Positions 24,008 to 37,211 of a DNA stretch of 64,000 bases are shown here, piece by piece (the stretch's first letter is position 1; each line of letters begins with the position of its first letter). The position numbers and the translations under genes were made by a program. The notes under the pieces were generated by a model that did no database searches, was not told the DNA's origin, and saw nothing but the letters and a program-made list of their open reading frames with translations. This stretch comes from Osedax fenrisi (taxonomy: Eukaryota; Annelida; Polychaeta; Sabellida; Siboglinidae), in contig OZ025241.1 in NCBI GenBank assembly GCA_964019155.1, positions 61,084,698 to 61,148,697 on the forward strand, given 5' to 3'.

Positions 24008-26833
24008 ATGTTATCTGATGTAATTAGCATTTCCCTTATTAATATTCGATCTCTTCGCTCTAATATTGTACTACTCCTTTCCTATCTAAAAATTAAACCT
24101 ATCTCTATTATTGGGATCACTGAAACCTGGATCAGCATTGATGATACGGATATATTCTCATTGTGCTGCGAGGCGGGTTATAATCTTTATCTCCAACCTC
24201 GTAATTATGGTCGTGGGGGAGGCGTTGGTATCTTAATTCATATGGACTTACCAACACCTTCCATTTCTTCTTTTACTTTTTCTTATAGTGATTGCTTATC
24301 TTGCACATTTAATTTCCCTTTCGATATACTTCGTATTATAGTTATATATCGGCCTCCTAGACCTGATTATTCCATCTTCTTTGATGAATTATCGGATTGC
24401 ATAAATAATTGCTTACATTCTAGCTCTTTTAAATTCATTTGTATAGGCGATTTCAATTATCATTTTGACTCCATGTCTCAACCCCATTCAATTTTAGGCA
24501 ATTAACTGAATCCCTTGGTCTTCATCAACATATATACTGTCCTACTCACATAAGTGGCAATATTCTTGATCTGATTTTTACTCCTGATGATACACCCACT
24601 CAGTTCATTTCACCCTGTATTCGTTCTGATCTTAATTGATCATTATCTGATTCATACATCTATTTCTCTAAGGAAACCTGTATCAACTAAGTCATTAGTT
24701 TTTTATAGGGAGTTAAGGAAATTCAACTATCATGAACTAGGCCTACAAATTGAGAATATATTATCCAGTGATTACATATCATTTGATTTTTTAAATTACT
24801 GTCTTTCATCTACTTTGAATAATTTAGTTCCTTTAAAATCGCGATACTTCACTCTACATACTTTATCACCTTGGTACTTCTCATCTTGCTATAATGAAAC
24901 GTTCATTAAGGAAACTTGAGCGTAAGATTCATATGTCCCCCTCTCACAAATGTAAATTTCGGATAGCGAGGAAAGCCTATAAACATGAATTGAATCTCCA
25001 TAAAACGTCCTATTATGAATCGAAATTTAATGCTTGTGGAAATGACACTCGAAAAAATTTTAAAATGGCTAATAGCATCCTTGGTACCAACATAAAATCT
25101 AAGTCTACTGCACTACCTGATGCTGCTCTGTGTTCTTCTTTTGTCTCCTCCTTGTCTACTAAGCTCTCCCGTATCTTCGACAACATCAGATCTAAATTGG
25201 CGCAACTACCGATGACATTTTATGCTCCTATAACGACTAACCCTATATCTTGCAAACTCTCTTGTTTCACTCCTCCTTCTATTACCGAAATCCGTAACTT
25301 GATTCTCACTGCTAATTCCACTTCCCCAATTGACCCATTACCACTCGTTGTTTTTAAGAACATTGTCCCTATAACTGAAAATGCAATACTTTACTTGATC
25401 TCTCAATCACTTGACGATGGAATCATGGTCAGTTCCTTGAAATATGCCATTATTAAGCCCATCCTAAAAAATCGTATCTTGATCCAGATGTATTGACCAA
25501 TTACCGACCGATCTCACAACTTCCAATATTGGAAGTTGTAACATATGTTAAGTAAAATCATGGAATGTGTGGTCAGTTGTCAGCTCATCAATTACCTTGA
25601 AAATAATAATCTGCTTGATTACTTTCAAAGTGCTTATAGAAAATCTTTCTCTACTGAGACTGCCCTCACACATGTCACTGACCTGATTCATAACTCGATT
25701 GACTCTTCTCATTGCGTACAATTACTCCTGATTGACCTTTCTAGTGCATTTGACATGCTCAACCATTCGATCCTAATTAACCGTATCATCGAACTTGGTA
25801 TTGAAGGTTCCCCCTTAAGTGGCTGATGTCGTTCATCACTGATCGAACTTCGTCTGTTAAAATCAATGACTTCATATCACCTCCCACCAATATTCTTAAA
25901 GGGGTCCCAAAGGGATCAGTTCTTGGGCCACTTCTCTTCTCTATATACTTACGTCCTATCTCTAATATTATTCGCAAATACCCTAATATCTATTACCACA
26001 TATATGCTGATGACATTCAACTACTACTGAAACTGCCCATTGACTCTATGAACTCTATCTCTGAGCTGTCAGATTGTACCTCTGAGATCACTTACTGGTT
26101 ACTAACTAATGACCTCTTAGTCAATACTTCCAAAACTAAACTTATTAACATATCGAAGGTACCTGTCACTTTCCCTACTCTGTCAATTGACGGTACACTT
26201 ATTAAACCTTCTGATTCTGTGCGCAATCTTGGTGTTTTAATTGATAGTACTCTATCGTACAGTGCTCATATAAATGCAATCTCTAAATACGCTAATCTCT
26301 ATTTGAGAAAAAGTCGTCACATTAAATACTATTGTTCGCCCAACATCACTAAGCGCCTTCTCAACGCCCTAGTATTATCTCGAATAGACTATTGCTGTTC
26401 TCTATTCTACGGAATTAAGAACTCTGAAGTTATTAAAGTTGACCGAATTATTCGCTCATGCGTAAGATTAGTTCATAGGCTTAAGCGACGGGATCATGCT
26501 TTAACTGACACCCACCAATGCAATATGAAATGGCTATCGTTTAGGAAACGGTGCCAATTTAGGCTTCTCTGTTTAACACATAAAACACTATTCCTAGGCA
26601 GACCTGCATACTTACGTGCATTGCTCACTCGTCGCAACATCCTCCCACATCTGCGCTCGTCTGATGCCACACTACTTGACTTACCTATTACTCGTAACGT
26701 GATGCGTTCTCGCTCCTTTACAATCATGGCTCCTACTACATGGAATCTGTTGCCTTACAGCCTACGAAGATTGAACTCGCCTCACGTATTTGCTAATAGT
26801 CTCAAAGACTATTTAAATTTAAACTTAAAGTAA
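24008..26833 (+). pseudogene. LINE ORF2 (endonuclease and reverse transcriptase), frameshifted
   Basis: Endonuclease motifs are SLINIRSL, IGITETWI, YRPPRPD and IGDFNYHFD in 24008-24505, then SDH-like HYLIH. Reverse transcriptase motifs are NYRPIS near 25500, FQSAYRK, LLLIDLSSAFD, GVPKGSVLGPLLF near 25906 and YADDIQ near 26005. The frame breaks near 24487, 24640 (a 4-base AATT insertion), 24912, 25470 (in an A run), 25540 and 25815. Outside these points the protein reads well, so the copy is young or the breaks are sequencing errors. Confidence 0.85.
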
Positions 26834-27108
26834 TCCCTCCTTGATGTTGATCTGGTTCCATCCCTATTTTTATATATTATATTGCTACCTTATTTAATGT
26901 TATTGTTTCGTTTTGTTTGTTCGTTCACAACACCAGTGAGGGTAATCTTTCTTTACCATATTTGGTGTATAAATAAACCATCCTATCCTATTCTATCCTA
27001 TATCTGTAAATATTCTAGTAAAAAGATAGTAATTTTTTTTACAGAATTTCATTAATAGGTAATTATTAAAAAAAACAATAAAGCAGAATACTCATATTTG
27101 AATTGAAT

Positions 27109-27116
<8 letters not shown>

Positions 27117-27163
<47 letters not shown>
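27117..27163. repeat. (AT)n microsatellite
   Basis: About 47 bases of AT dinucleotides, starting 115 bases past the LINE tail. Confidence 0.95.
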
Positions 27164-27168
<5 letters not shown>

Positions 27169-27789
27169 CACTACAAAAATAATAATATATACACTATAAC
27201 AAGATACATATTTTTTTAAAGTGCCCGCGTAGTTAGAGAAAATTTAATTATTTTGAGAACAATAATTTTGAAAATATTTTATTAGTCTTAATTACTATTA
27301 TACATCTATATAAAATACCGTTTTTTCGTAATTTATAATCAATATAATTCTTTAAATATGTCAGAAATTATTGTTAACATATATCTGAATCATTTTAATT
27401 TTAATAAAAAAAAACGTTAATAAATATTTTTTTTCTAGATGTAGTGGTTAATAATCATTTAATACATTTATCTAGTATCATTAATCGCTTCCAGATTTAT
27501 CAATCAAATATTTATCAATTCATTTCATACTATTTCATCTGATAATCTGATATGTGTGAAGTAGTATATAGTGTTCACTATTAGCATGTGCTCCAACATA
27601 TTCATTTAAGTTACCGTAATATCTTCATGTAAATTTTGAAATTTTTGTAAAATTCACTTTTCTCATATGATTAAATAACTCATATTTAATTAATTTATTA
27701 TATTATTTTTATTTGTTTAGTTATAATTAATAGTATATAAGAAAATAGAATCTATAACAAATACTGTTTATAAATATTTTTTTTTTAAT

Positions 27790-27889
27790 ATATAGTAAAA
27801 AAATGTTTCTCAAATAAGTTATGGGCCCCCCCAAATGTTGGGCCCCGGGCGATTGCCCGGTTTGCCCCCCCCCCATTGAGCCGGCCCTG
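27790..27889. mobile_element. Terminal remnant of a GC-rich-ended DNA transposon
   Basis: A strikingly GC-rich end, GGGCCCCGGGCGATTGCCCG then a C run, then ATTGAGCCGGCCCTG. Read in reverse it begins CAGGGCCGGCTCAATGGGGG, like hAT-type termini. It abuts a LINE exactly at 27890. The opposite end is not visible within 900 bases. Confidence 0.55.
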
Positions 27890-28433
27890 GCCGTATTCAA
27901 TTATTACAACTCGACTTTTCATCTGCTTTTGATAGTATTTCTCATGATATACTTATCAATAGGCTATCACAAATTGGCATTATTGGATATGCTTTAAAAA
28001 TATTAATTCAACTTATCAAAGATAGAACCTATTCGGTTAAGATTCATAATTGTATTTCATGTGATAATATTTCATTATACGGGGTTCCACCTGTATCCAC
28101 ATTAGGTCCTCTGCTTTTTACTATTTATATTTCTCCTATGAAATATATAATAGAACAATCACCAAATGTGAAATATCATATATATGCGGATGACATTCAA
28201 ATTGACGCTGAATATTATCATCACGATAAATTAATATTATGTTCAAATAATATTCGTAAATGGCTAAATAATAATTTACTTATAATTAGTAGTAAAACTA
28301 TGCTCTTAAATATTTCTCTTTCTAATTTTATTTTTCCGGATATTATATTTGATAATATTTTAATTACACCTTCATCTAAAATTAAATTCCTTGGAATATT
28401 TGTTTCATGTAATATGTCGCAGTCAGATCATGT

Positions 28434-28473
<40 letters not shown>

Positions 28474-28604
28474 AATCATCTCATTATCATTTACATAATA
28501 TAATATCACTGGTAAATATTTATCAATAAAATCAACTATTTGACTTATTGAAAGTTTAGTTCCATCCAGATTAGATTATGGGAATATTATCTTAATTGGA
28601 GCTC

Positions 28605-28641
<37 letters not shown>

Positions 28642-29140
28642 GACATTAAACGAGTTATTCGTAGATGTATAAAATTATTTTTAATATCCCATATTCTAAT
28701 AGATTTTTAGATTATTTATATAAATTAAGATGGCTAGGGGTATCTTCCAGGATTAATTATAGATTGTTATGTTTAATTAAAAAACAAATTATTTCTTGAG
28801 TACCTTCCTATATATGAACGCTATTATCAGAGAAAATAACTGGATACTCGAGGCTATATCCCATGTAACTTGAAGAAGCTCGATGTCGATTACAAATCAC
28901 TAAGAGGTCCTTCAAGATTTATGCTGCATCGGTATGGAACAAGCTACCTCTGTCGATACGAATTGCCCCATCTATCTCAATATTCCGAATAAGACTGAAA
29001 AAAACATCTTTTATTATAATTTGTTATTAATTTGTTGTTATTAACATTATTTGATTACACTATAGTGTTATATTATATAGAGAATTGTTGCTACTATTAT
29101 TCAAGTGTATGAATAAACTTTATTATTATTATTATTATAT
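27890..29140 (+). mobile_element. LINE family B, 5'-truncated copy
   Basis: Reverse transcriptase fragments LLQLDFSSAFDSISHDILIN, the GVP..STLGPLLFTIYISPMK block and HIYADDIQIDAEYYHHDKLI are followed by a decayed thumb and C-terminal part, then a (ATT)n tail near 29125. (AT)n arrays interrupt the coding sequence at 28437-28470 and 28606-28636. The minus-strand copy at 62455 is the same family. Confidence 0.85.
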
Positions 29141-29368
29141 ATATATATATAAATATATAAATAGTTAATTTTTTAATTTTATTCATGATTAAATACCATT
29201 TTCTAAGTAAATTTCTTTGGATACGTGACATAGTTCAAATGGGAAATCACTAACATCATTTATATATTCATTATTTATATTTCAAATAGTTTATATTTAT
29301 GAATGTTAATTCATTATCTCTGTTGGGAATCTACCTATAAAGTTATAATGTAATTATATATCTATGTA

Positions 29369-29410
<42 letters not shown>

Positions 29411-29888
29411 CTAAATACTAACTATTAGTTATAATAATCTTCATTATTAAGATTTAATTTGATAACATTTATAATATAATATATAATTATACTTGTAAAT
29501 TATATATTATACACACTATATATTATTATACATGCTTGTTCATCATATGCGATACATGTTAGTCACCCTATATAGTCACCCTATAGGCTGACTAACGTAC
29601 ATCATATAAATCACAATTTGTATATGTATTTATATTACATTATACTAAATTTAGAGTAAATTTCGACTGTTTTAATAGCATACGAGATTGTAAATTGTTT
29701 ATAAAGAGAGAATTATTATTATTATTATACATATATGTAAGGTTACATAACCGTACGGTTTGACATATATTTATATACACATTACCTGTTAAATAATGAC
29801 AGAATGTAAACACATTAGAGGTGCAGTTCAAGTATTAAGGTCATGTCCAGACACTATTTGCTATGTCCTATACCTAGTGTATATGTGG

Positions 29889-29925
<37 letters not shown>

Positions 29926-29989
29926 AGTTCGTATTTGTGTGTATGTATGTGTATATATATATGTGTGTGTGTATACAGTGTACAGTGTA

Positions 29990-30140
29990 CACTATACAGG
30001 TACTATATATATTGAATTACCACACAGAATTACTGCGGAATATCGATACACACATACACATACACACATACACATACATACACATATACACATACACAGA
30101 TATACATACGCACACACGGACACACATACACACAGTAGAC
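29990..30140. repeat. CACATA-rich simple repeat
   Basis: A CACATA/CACACA mixture of about 90 bases preceded by AGAATTACTGCGGAATATCG. The same join occurs in inverted orientation at 62285-62400. Confidence 0.85.
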
Positions 30141-30379
30141 ATCATCTGTATGTCCTACTGGTGTGTTAGCCTATATTTTCTATTGGATTTCTTTATTGAC
30201 GTGTCTTCGAATTTGTCCGTAATTACATAATGAGAAATCGCATAATTTATACACTAGTATATAAACTCATATATACAAATAAAGTAAGGTGTATTGATAC
30301 AAATCGATGAGTCACTGATTATCGATCTATAAATAGATTCGCACGAATCGCAATCACGATACATGCGTGGTCAGCATTT

Positions 30380-30530
30380 AACAATGGGTATCACGTGACG
30401 TAGGTTGTTTACGTTACGTAAGTGGTCACGGTCCAGTGATTCGCGCGTTCTCTCTCTCTCTAGCGGGTATATAAGAAGAGGCTTAGCGCTAGTATAACAG
30501 TATGATTAAACTTCAGTATTCGTATTAAAG
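30380..30530 (+). promoter_or_regulatory. Probable core promoter and first non-coding exon of gene 2
   Basis: A TATATAAG box at 30468-30475 sits in a GC-rich context (GCGGGTATATAAGAAGAGGC). Upstream are TCACGTGACGTA (E-box with a CRE-like half) and GTTACGTAAG. Transcription would start near 30498. A plausible non-coding exon ends before GTTAGT at 30530. The coding sequence starts about 1.3 kb downstream, so a 5' UTR intron is inferred. Confidence 0.55.
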
Positions 30531-30586
30531 TTAGTAATATAGCCTATGTTATCACTACTATCATTTATTACCGGTATTTAATATTA

Positions 30587-30633
<47 letters not shown>

Positions 30634-31314
30634 TTGAAATAAATATATAAGTAGTTGTTATACAATTCATATATAATACTATGATCTATGTTATTAATAT
30701 ATATATATATATTATATACATATATGGAATCTTCTTGAAAACAGATTTAAATTATTATATAATATAAATACGTTTAATCGAAGTTTAAAATATAATTATA
30801 TTTCGATGTATTAAATGCTGTAACTGATTTTATTCTTTATTTTATATTATATCTTACATATCTTTTATATATATTTTCCAACTATTTATTTTTTTAAACT
30901 ATTTTTAGTTAATTGTATATACTTAATTTATTTATTTAATTTGTATTCAAACATGATGAATAATTACTCGGAATGGAATTTTTTAATGTTTTATTCATTT
31001 TTTAATTTTTGTTTTTAATGTACATATTTGATATATATGAGCTTTTATTATATAATATAAATATCCAAATTGGCAATTTTTTTCTGTAGAATTTATTATA
31101 TTTTACATTTAATTATTTTTGTTAATATGTATTCATCAGTATCTTCATATACATTATATAGTGATAATAGAGACTTCTTTCATTTTCTATATTTGTATAT
31201 ATGTATATGTATATGTTTGTTTATGTAGGTATGTTTATATGGGTGAACCTACATGTATATATATATGTATTTATGTGTGTTTATGTGTGCATTTGTATAT
31301 GCGTGTATGTATGT

Positions 31315-31317
31315 ACG

Positions 31318-31370
<53 letters not shown>

Positions 31371-31372
31371 TT
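31315..31372. repeat. (AT)n microsatellite with GTAT-rich flank
   Basis: AT dinucleotides follow a GTAT/GTGT-rich stretch (about 31195-31320). The whole block lies in the inferred 5' UTR intron of gene 2. Confidence 0.9.
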
Positions 31373-31629
31373 TAAAGAAATAATATATTGATATGAAAAT
31401 ATCGTTGTTTTATTGAATAACTCATTATTTTATTTATATAATTTGATCTAATAAGATTACATCCTTTTAGTTATTTTTTTTTAGTTTTGTAAAAAATTTA
31501 TCAAATTGCCTATTATTTGTTATCATATATATTTGTATAATTATTTTCCATTCTCGAATAATTAACAGGGTAGAACTAGATAACCCTTGCTTTTTTTCTT
31601 CCCAGTAGTTAGCTACATCTTCTTCTGAG

Positions 31630-31666
<37 letters not shown>

Positions 31667-31830
31667 ATATGTTATTAACACAATAATTAGTATATGTTAA
31701 TCTTACTATAATAACTTATTTAATTAATTAATTAAAATAGTAATTTTATTGATAATAAATAAATAAATAATATATATATACATACTTTTATATAAAATTT
31801 ATATAATAACAGCATCCTCGTTATCTAGAT

Positions 31831-31888
31831 ATGAAAACGCTAAGTATCTTCGCCTTAGTGGTGATTAGCATGGTGATGGCTGATAAAG
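31831..31888 (+). CDS. Gene 2 coding exon 1 (signal peptide)
   Basis: The ATG lies 2 bases after the acceptor GTTATCTAG. It encodes a short basic start, a hydrophobic core and an ADK end, a typical secretion signal cleaved near residue 17. The donor is GTTACA, in phase 1. Confidence 0.85.
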
Positions 31889-31936
31889 GTTACATATTAT
31901 TGGTCATTGTATAGTAATATTGCATATGTATTCGTT

Positions 31937-31971
<35 letters not shown>

Positions 31972-32252
31972 AATAAATTTAATCCGATCTATAATTCAAC
32001 AAATACAAATTATATACTAGTTATACTACATATAAGTATATATATATATATAACACTATATTACATACGCATACTATAATGACGTCATAGTAAGCGATCA
32101 GCTGGCCAGACAATTAATGATGCAACAGCTTCAGATCGAAGAGAAGACGAGAACTGATGGAGACTCCGGTATCAAGATGGTCAGACTCCGGGAGCAAGGT
32201 CATGTCTTTTCTAGCATTAGCACGCGTATATCGTATATCACATATATCCTAT

Positions 32253-32301
<49 letters not shown>

Positions 32302-35300
32302 GTTATATGTTATTAACACAATAATTAGTATATGTTAATTTTACTATAATAACTTATTTAATTAATTAATTATAATAGTAATTTTATTGATAATAAATAA
32401 ATAAATAATATATATATACATACTTTTATATAAAATTTATATATATATATATATAATTTTAGAGAATTATTTAAAGCAGGTTTCACTATGTATATATTTG
32501 ATAACAAATTTATAAATACGCCTTTATAGTAAACAAAGCCAGATTGTTGTTCACAAACCACCTAATTGATACAATGAGTCATGGGTCGTGACACATGAGG
32601 CATGACTCATATAACTAAGTGTTACGTCATCATATATATTGTTTTTATTTAATAATAAACAATACATTTATAATATTATAAACAATTATTCTATGGAACA
32701 AATATATTTGTTATGTATGTTAATAATTATCGTTTTTATTGAATTATATGTAATAACTTTATTTTGAAATAACTCATTATTATTATATTATACCACACCC
32801 ATTATTATATATAATACAATTAATATTTAAGTTTATGTAATACGTGATAACATTAATTTAATTAAATATATGTTTTAAAATATTAAATATATGTTATATA
32901 ATAGCATTATTCATTATATATTATATACAATAATTATATGCACATTTTAATTATAGAGGAATATATGTACTTATTCAACCAAATAAGTTATTAGTTCACA
33001 GACTAACACATAAATGGATGACACCAACAGAAAATATCACATCTTATTACGAAGCCCTTTAAGATGAAAACTCATATTATAATATGATTTAAAGGGCTTC
33101 AAAATAATATGTCATATTCTCTGTTAATAATAGTATATTGTTATAAACTAGAAAATTAACGGAAAACAAATATTCTTCTAATAAATACTACGCCTACTAC
33201 TACTACTACTACAATTTCTCTAACAATTGCGTAACACTCCTATCACGTGACAGGTTCGAAATCCTACCACAGCACGTCGCACACTCGGGGCAGCGTGTTC
33301 TCTATCCACGACCACACCAACCATCGCTTGACCGTTAGCATACACATACGTACACACGTACTCACATGCGTAAGCACATGCATAAGTAAACACATATCGA
33401 AACACATACGTTAATACGAACAAACCATCCACTCATTAAGCCGAGCAAGACTAGCGTATATTCGCGCGAATCTGCGTATAATTGTTACTATTTGCGAATA
33501 ATAATCTAGGTGTAATAATGTTAGCGAACAACCGCAAGTGCAACCTTAGATTCGTAGGTTTATTAGGTAACGATGTATACTTTAGTGTATGTACCAGGGG
33601 CGGATACAGGATTTTTTCAAGGGGGGGGGCTGACATTCAAATAAAAGTATATTTTTAAAATAAGACATATTTACTATGATAATATAATTGATATATATAT
33701 AAATTAAATACTATATTAAATTAAATAGAATAATATTTTATATTTTATTGAATAAAAACTATTAATCCAATATATTAATCAATTGCATTATTCTTGGATT
33801 ACGTATTTAAAATTTGGAAATAATATAATCACAATCGATCTGTATATATATATATATATATATAAAGAATGTCTATTTAGTTGATCTTCACTCATAATCG
33901 AAGGTAAATATGTCTTTATTATTCTTAATCGGTTAAATGAACGTTCACATTCACACAAGGTAACTGGAGTAGTAGCCATCAATAAAAGAATTTCATAGAT
34001 ATTAGGAAAAAATGTATATAATAATATATATAAATTATAAATTATTTAATAATTTCACTTTACCTTGCCATGTTATCGAGTACTTGAGTACTGATCGTAA
34101 AAAAATTTATCGTATTAGGTATACTTATATCTATAGATATTTATTTTCCCTCCATTTAACTTCCCAACAAATCAATTCGGTTTGTATTAAATGTATCTTT
34201 GGTAAATGATCTTTTACTAATTCATAAAACTTTAATATATTTTCTTTTCATGAATCCTTGTTTTCATTCATTACTTTTGGAATTAATAATGCTCTAAGAG
34301 ATATATACAATATGTATATATTGGATCCTTCTTACATCTCCATTATCAAATGATCCAAGAATGGAATATATATCACTTTTTTTTAAATATTATTCAGATG
34401 ATGAAGCAGGTGTCTTTATTTAACCTTGGTAAAGAAATTCCTTCAGTTGAATATGATAATAAATGTGATGCTTCTTCATTCAATTATAATTGTACTTCAT
34501 CAATATTATCTCTACAGACTTGTATCCCTTTAATTACACTTTGAATATCTTGAGTTGCCTTATATGTGTCTATTAACCTACCCTGGAGAGCATTTGTTAA
34601 ATTTTCTATGAAATTAATTGAATTATTACATACAATTAATGACATACTAAATTGAGTATTAATCATAGAATTATAAAGACCGTTAGCTTTTTTTATACTT
34701 TCTGAATTCCATGTTTTATCTTCATATATTTCTAATATTTTTCAAGTGTTGCTTGATACAGTTCGATAAATACTCGCAAAGCATCATGTCTGGGAACCCA
34801 TCTCGTTTTACTTTAACTAATTTCTTTTTTAGAAGATTCAACACAAATTTGTGTAATATTTTCTTTTAATAAACCTTGCCTCTTAGCAGAATATTAAAAA
34901 AATATGCAGATTTCTAATAATATGCCTATCATATTTTGAATTAACGACATTTTGCATTCATTTACTATTGATATATTTAATACATGTGATCTATAGTGTA
35001 CATATGTAGTGTTAGTGTTCTTATTCAGAATTATAGTTGATGCTCCTTTTATTTTTCCAGACATATTTCCTGCTCCATAGTATCATTACCCTCTTAAATG
35101 TTCAATATTTAATTCAGATTTAGTTAGTGTATCCATAATCAAGTTAGCTTTACTTTCTCCACTAAGATTTTCACATCCTATGAATGAATTCAACTTTTCA
35201 GTAATACACTTACCATTATAATATCTAATTTCTAAAGCCATTTGTTCAGTATTATATACATCTATGGTTTCATCAGCTAAAATATTTAGCTTTTTTTATA

Positions 35301-36350
35301 TCATCAATTATAATTGAAGAATAATTATTCTTTCTTTAATATATTCACCACATTCAAATATCAATTCATTCTGTGTTGTTTTTGAGGTGTATTTAGCATT
35401 TTTATAACACATTAATAAGTTTTCTTTTAATATATCATTTCCAGAGTTTATACATAGTTTTATAAGTGCATTGAAATTTCCTAGATTAAAATGTGGATCA
35501 GTAGAATACTCATTATGACCATGTAATGAAATATTGAATCTTCTATAAAGAATGATTATATCTAAAGGGGGCCTATACCCCCTATCCCACTACAAGTATT
35601 TCCGGCAAGTTACCGGAAATATTTTAACTTTATAGGAGTATTCAATTACAACTTGATATAATAATTTTTTAAAGTTACAATATTTCAGGTAAGTTGCCGG
35701 AAAATCTTATATACAAGTATAGTGGGATACCCCTTTAATATCGATTTAAATTTTGCTCTGTTGCATTAAATTTGCTTAGATATGTTATTGTTGACTTGCA
35801 TTATATCTGATTGCAGCATGCTTCTTATTTTCTATCACTGCAATAAAACGAGAATTTTCTTCTAAAGAGTTATTGTGGTAAATATATCAATTATAATTGA
35901 TTCAAATTTTCTTAAATCTGCAATCGAATCTTTAAACTTAATCATGGACGAAGTGACACATTTTCTAACTTGATTGTGATTAATTTTTAAATGAAAAACA
36001 CATGGTATATACAATCGGCCATTTAAAGATTCACCCTACCTATAATTGATATTGAATGTTTTGCTGATTTAACCATAATATCTATTTTTAAATCATATAT
36101 TTTACAATCATGAGGGGGGGGGGCTAGAGCCCCCCTAGCCCCCCTGTATCCGCCCCTGTGTACTACATTCATTCATACTTACATTCACATGTGTATGAGT
36201 CTACGGAAGCTATTTGTATACTTAATAACTTATAAGTATTCAGATATAGTATACTATATTGACCTTTATGGTCACTGTGATATTTACATTTATATGTCTA
36301 GTAAATATTGTAGGTTTTAGTGGTGCTTAACGTATTATATTAAGTATACT

Positions 36351-36383
<33 letters not shown>

Positions 36384-36805
36384 GTAACTAATAATATTAT
36401 AAGTATTTGTGTAACTAATTTTTCGAATGTTGAAATCTCTTTGATATTATTATAAACAAAGTATATTTGTACTATATGTAGTACATATTATGTACTATTA
36501 TAATATAAACCGTACTTATTTATGATTAATACATACATTATAAGGTATAATAATGATTACATAACATAACTATAGATATTTAATCATAACAACATTGTAC
36601 ATCGAATAACTATCACATCACGTGGAATCAGGTAGGAATGGGAGAACTAGAGGTTATTCTGAACGGAGTACAGTTCCGGACTCGGCACAACGACTACAGT
36701 CTGAAACAAAAGAGCAGCACATCTCCGGATTACAATGCAGTAGAAGAAATAAAGTTCCCCGAAATTCCGAAGGCTGTTAGTAAATGATATTGTAAATTAA
36801 AGTAT

Positions 36806-36866
<61 letters not shown>

Positions 36867-37156
36867 AACTGCCTGTGTGGCTCAGTTAGCTAATGCATCA
36901 GACACACAATCGGTAGGATGCGGATTCAAGCCAGTCCAGACCATACAAATATATCTTATAATATTATTTAGAATTGATCTTATATAATTGTGTATACATA
37001 ACTTTTCTGCTCTCATTAAAACCATGGATGCCTTAACATGAGAGCGGCTTCGAATGGACAAGAACCAAATGGTTATAAGTGAAAACTTCATCTATGTTCC
37101 TGGATGCATCTAATGGGATGAAAGGACTCCACTCCAAATAAAATAATAATAACAAT

Positions 37157-37211
<55 letters not shown>

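Larger units (their letters stand above)
23050..27002 (+). mobile_element. CR1/L2-like LINE, nearly full length but inactive
   Basis: Contains ORF1 (23108-24001), then ORF2 with an endonuclease followed by a reverse transcriptase, then a 3' tail of ATCCTATCCTATTCTATCCT repeats (26970-27002). The tail form and the order of domains fit the CR1/L2 group. I did not place it more exactly. ORF2 is broken by about six small frameshifts. The 5' end is not resolved; a GC-richer patch at 22550-22640 may be its 5' UTR. Confidence 0.85.
33595..36158 (-). mobile_element. hAT-like DNA transposon, inactive
   Basis: Terminal inverted repeats read CAGGGGCGGATACAGG on the left and CCTGTATCCGCCCCTG on the right, each next to a G or C run. 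The minus strand encodes a decayed transposase: GAGNMSGKIKGAS then a VHYRSHVLN-like part near 35077-34990, and the C-terminal dimerisation domain (PVTLCECERSFNRLRIIKTY, near 33975-33900). These match the TTF-zinc-finger/hAT type of transposase. A clean 8-base target duplication is not visible. The element fills most of the gene 2 intron between coding exons 3 and 4. Confidence 0.9.

Noticed and set aside
34350..34544. Plus-strand open frames within the hAT element
   Set aside because: They are antisense shadows of the minus-strand transposase remnant.
36868..36942. Possible tRNA gene
   Set aside because: A- and B-box-like sequences are present, but the cloverleaf is imperfect, the sequence continues into a repeated body and tail, and several copies exist. 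It is a SINE head.
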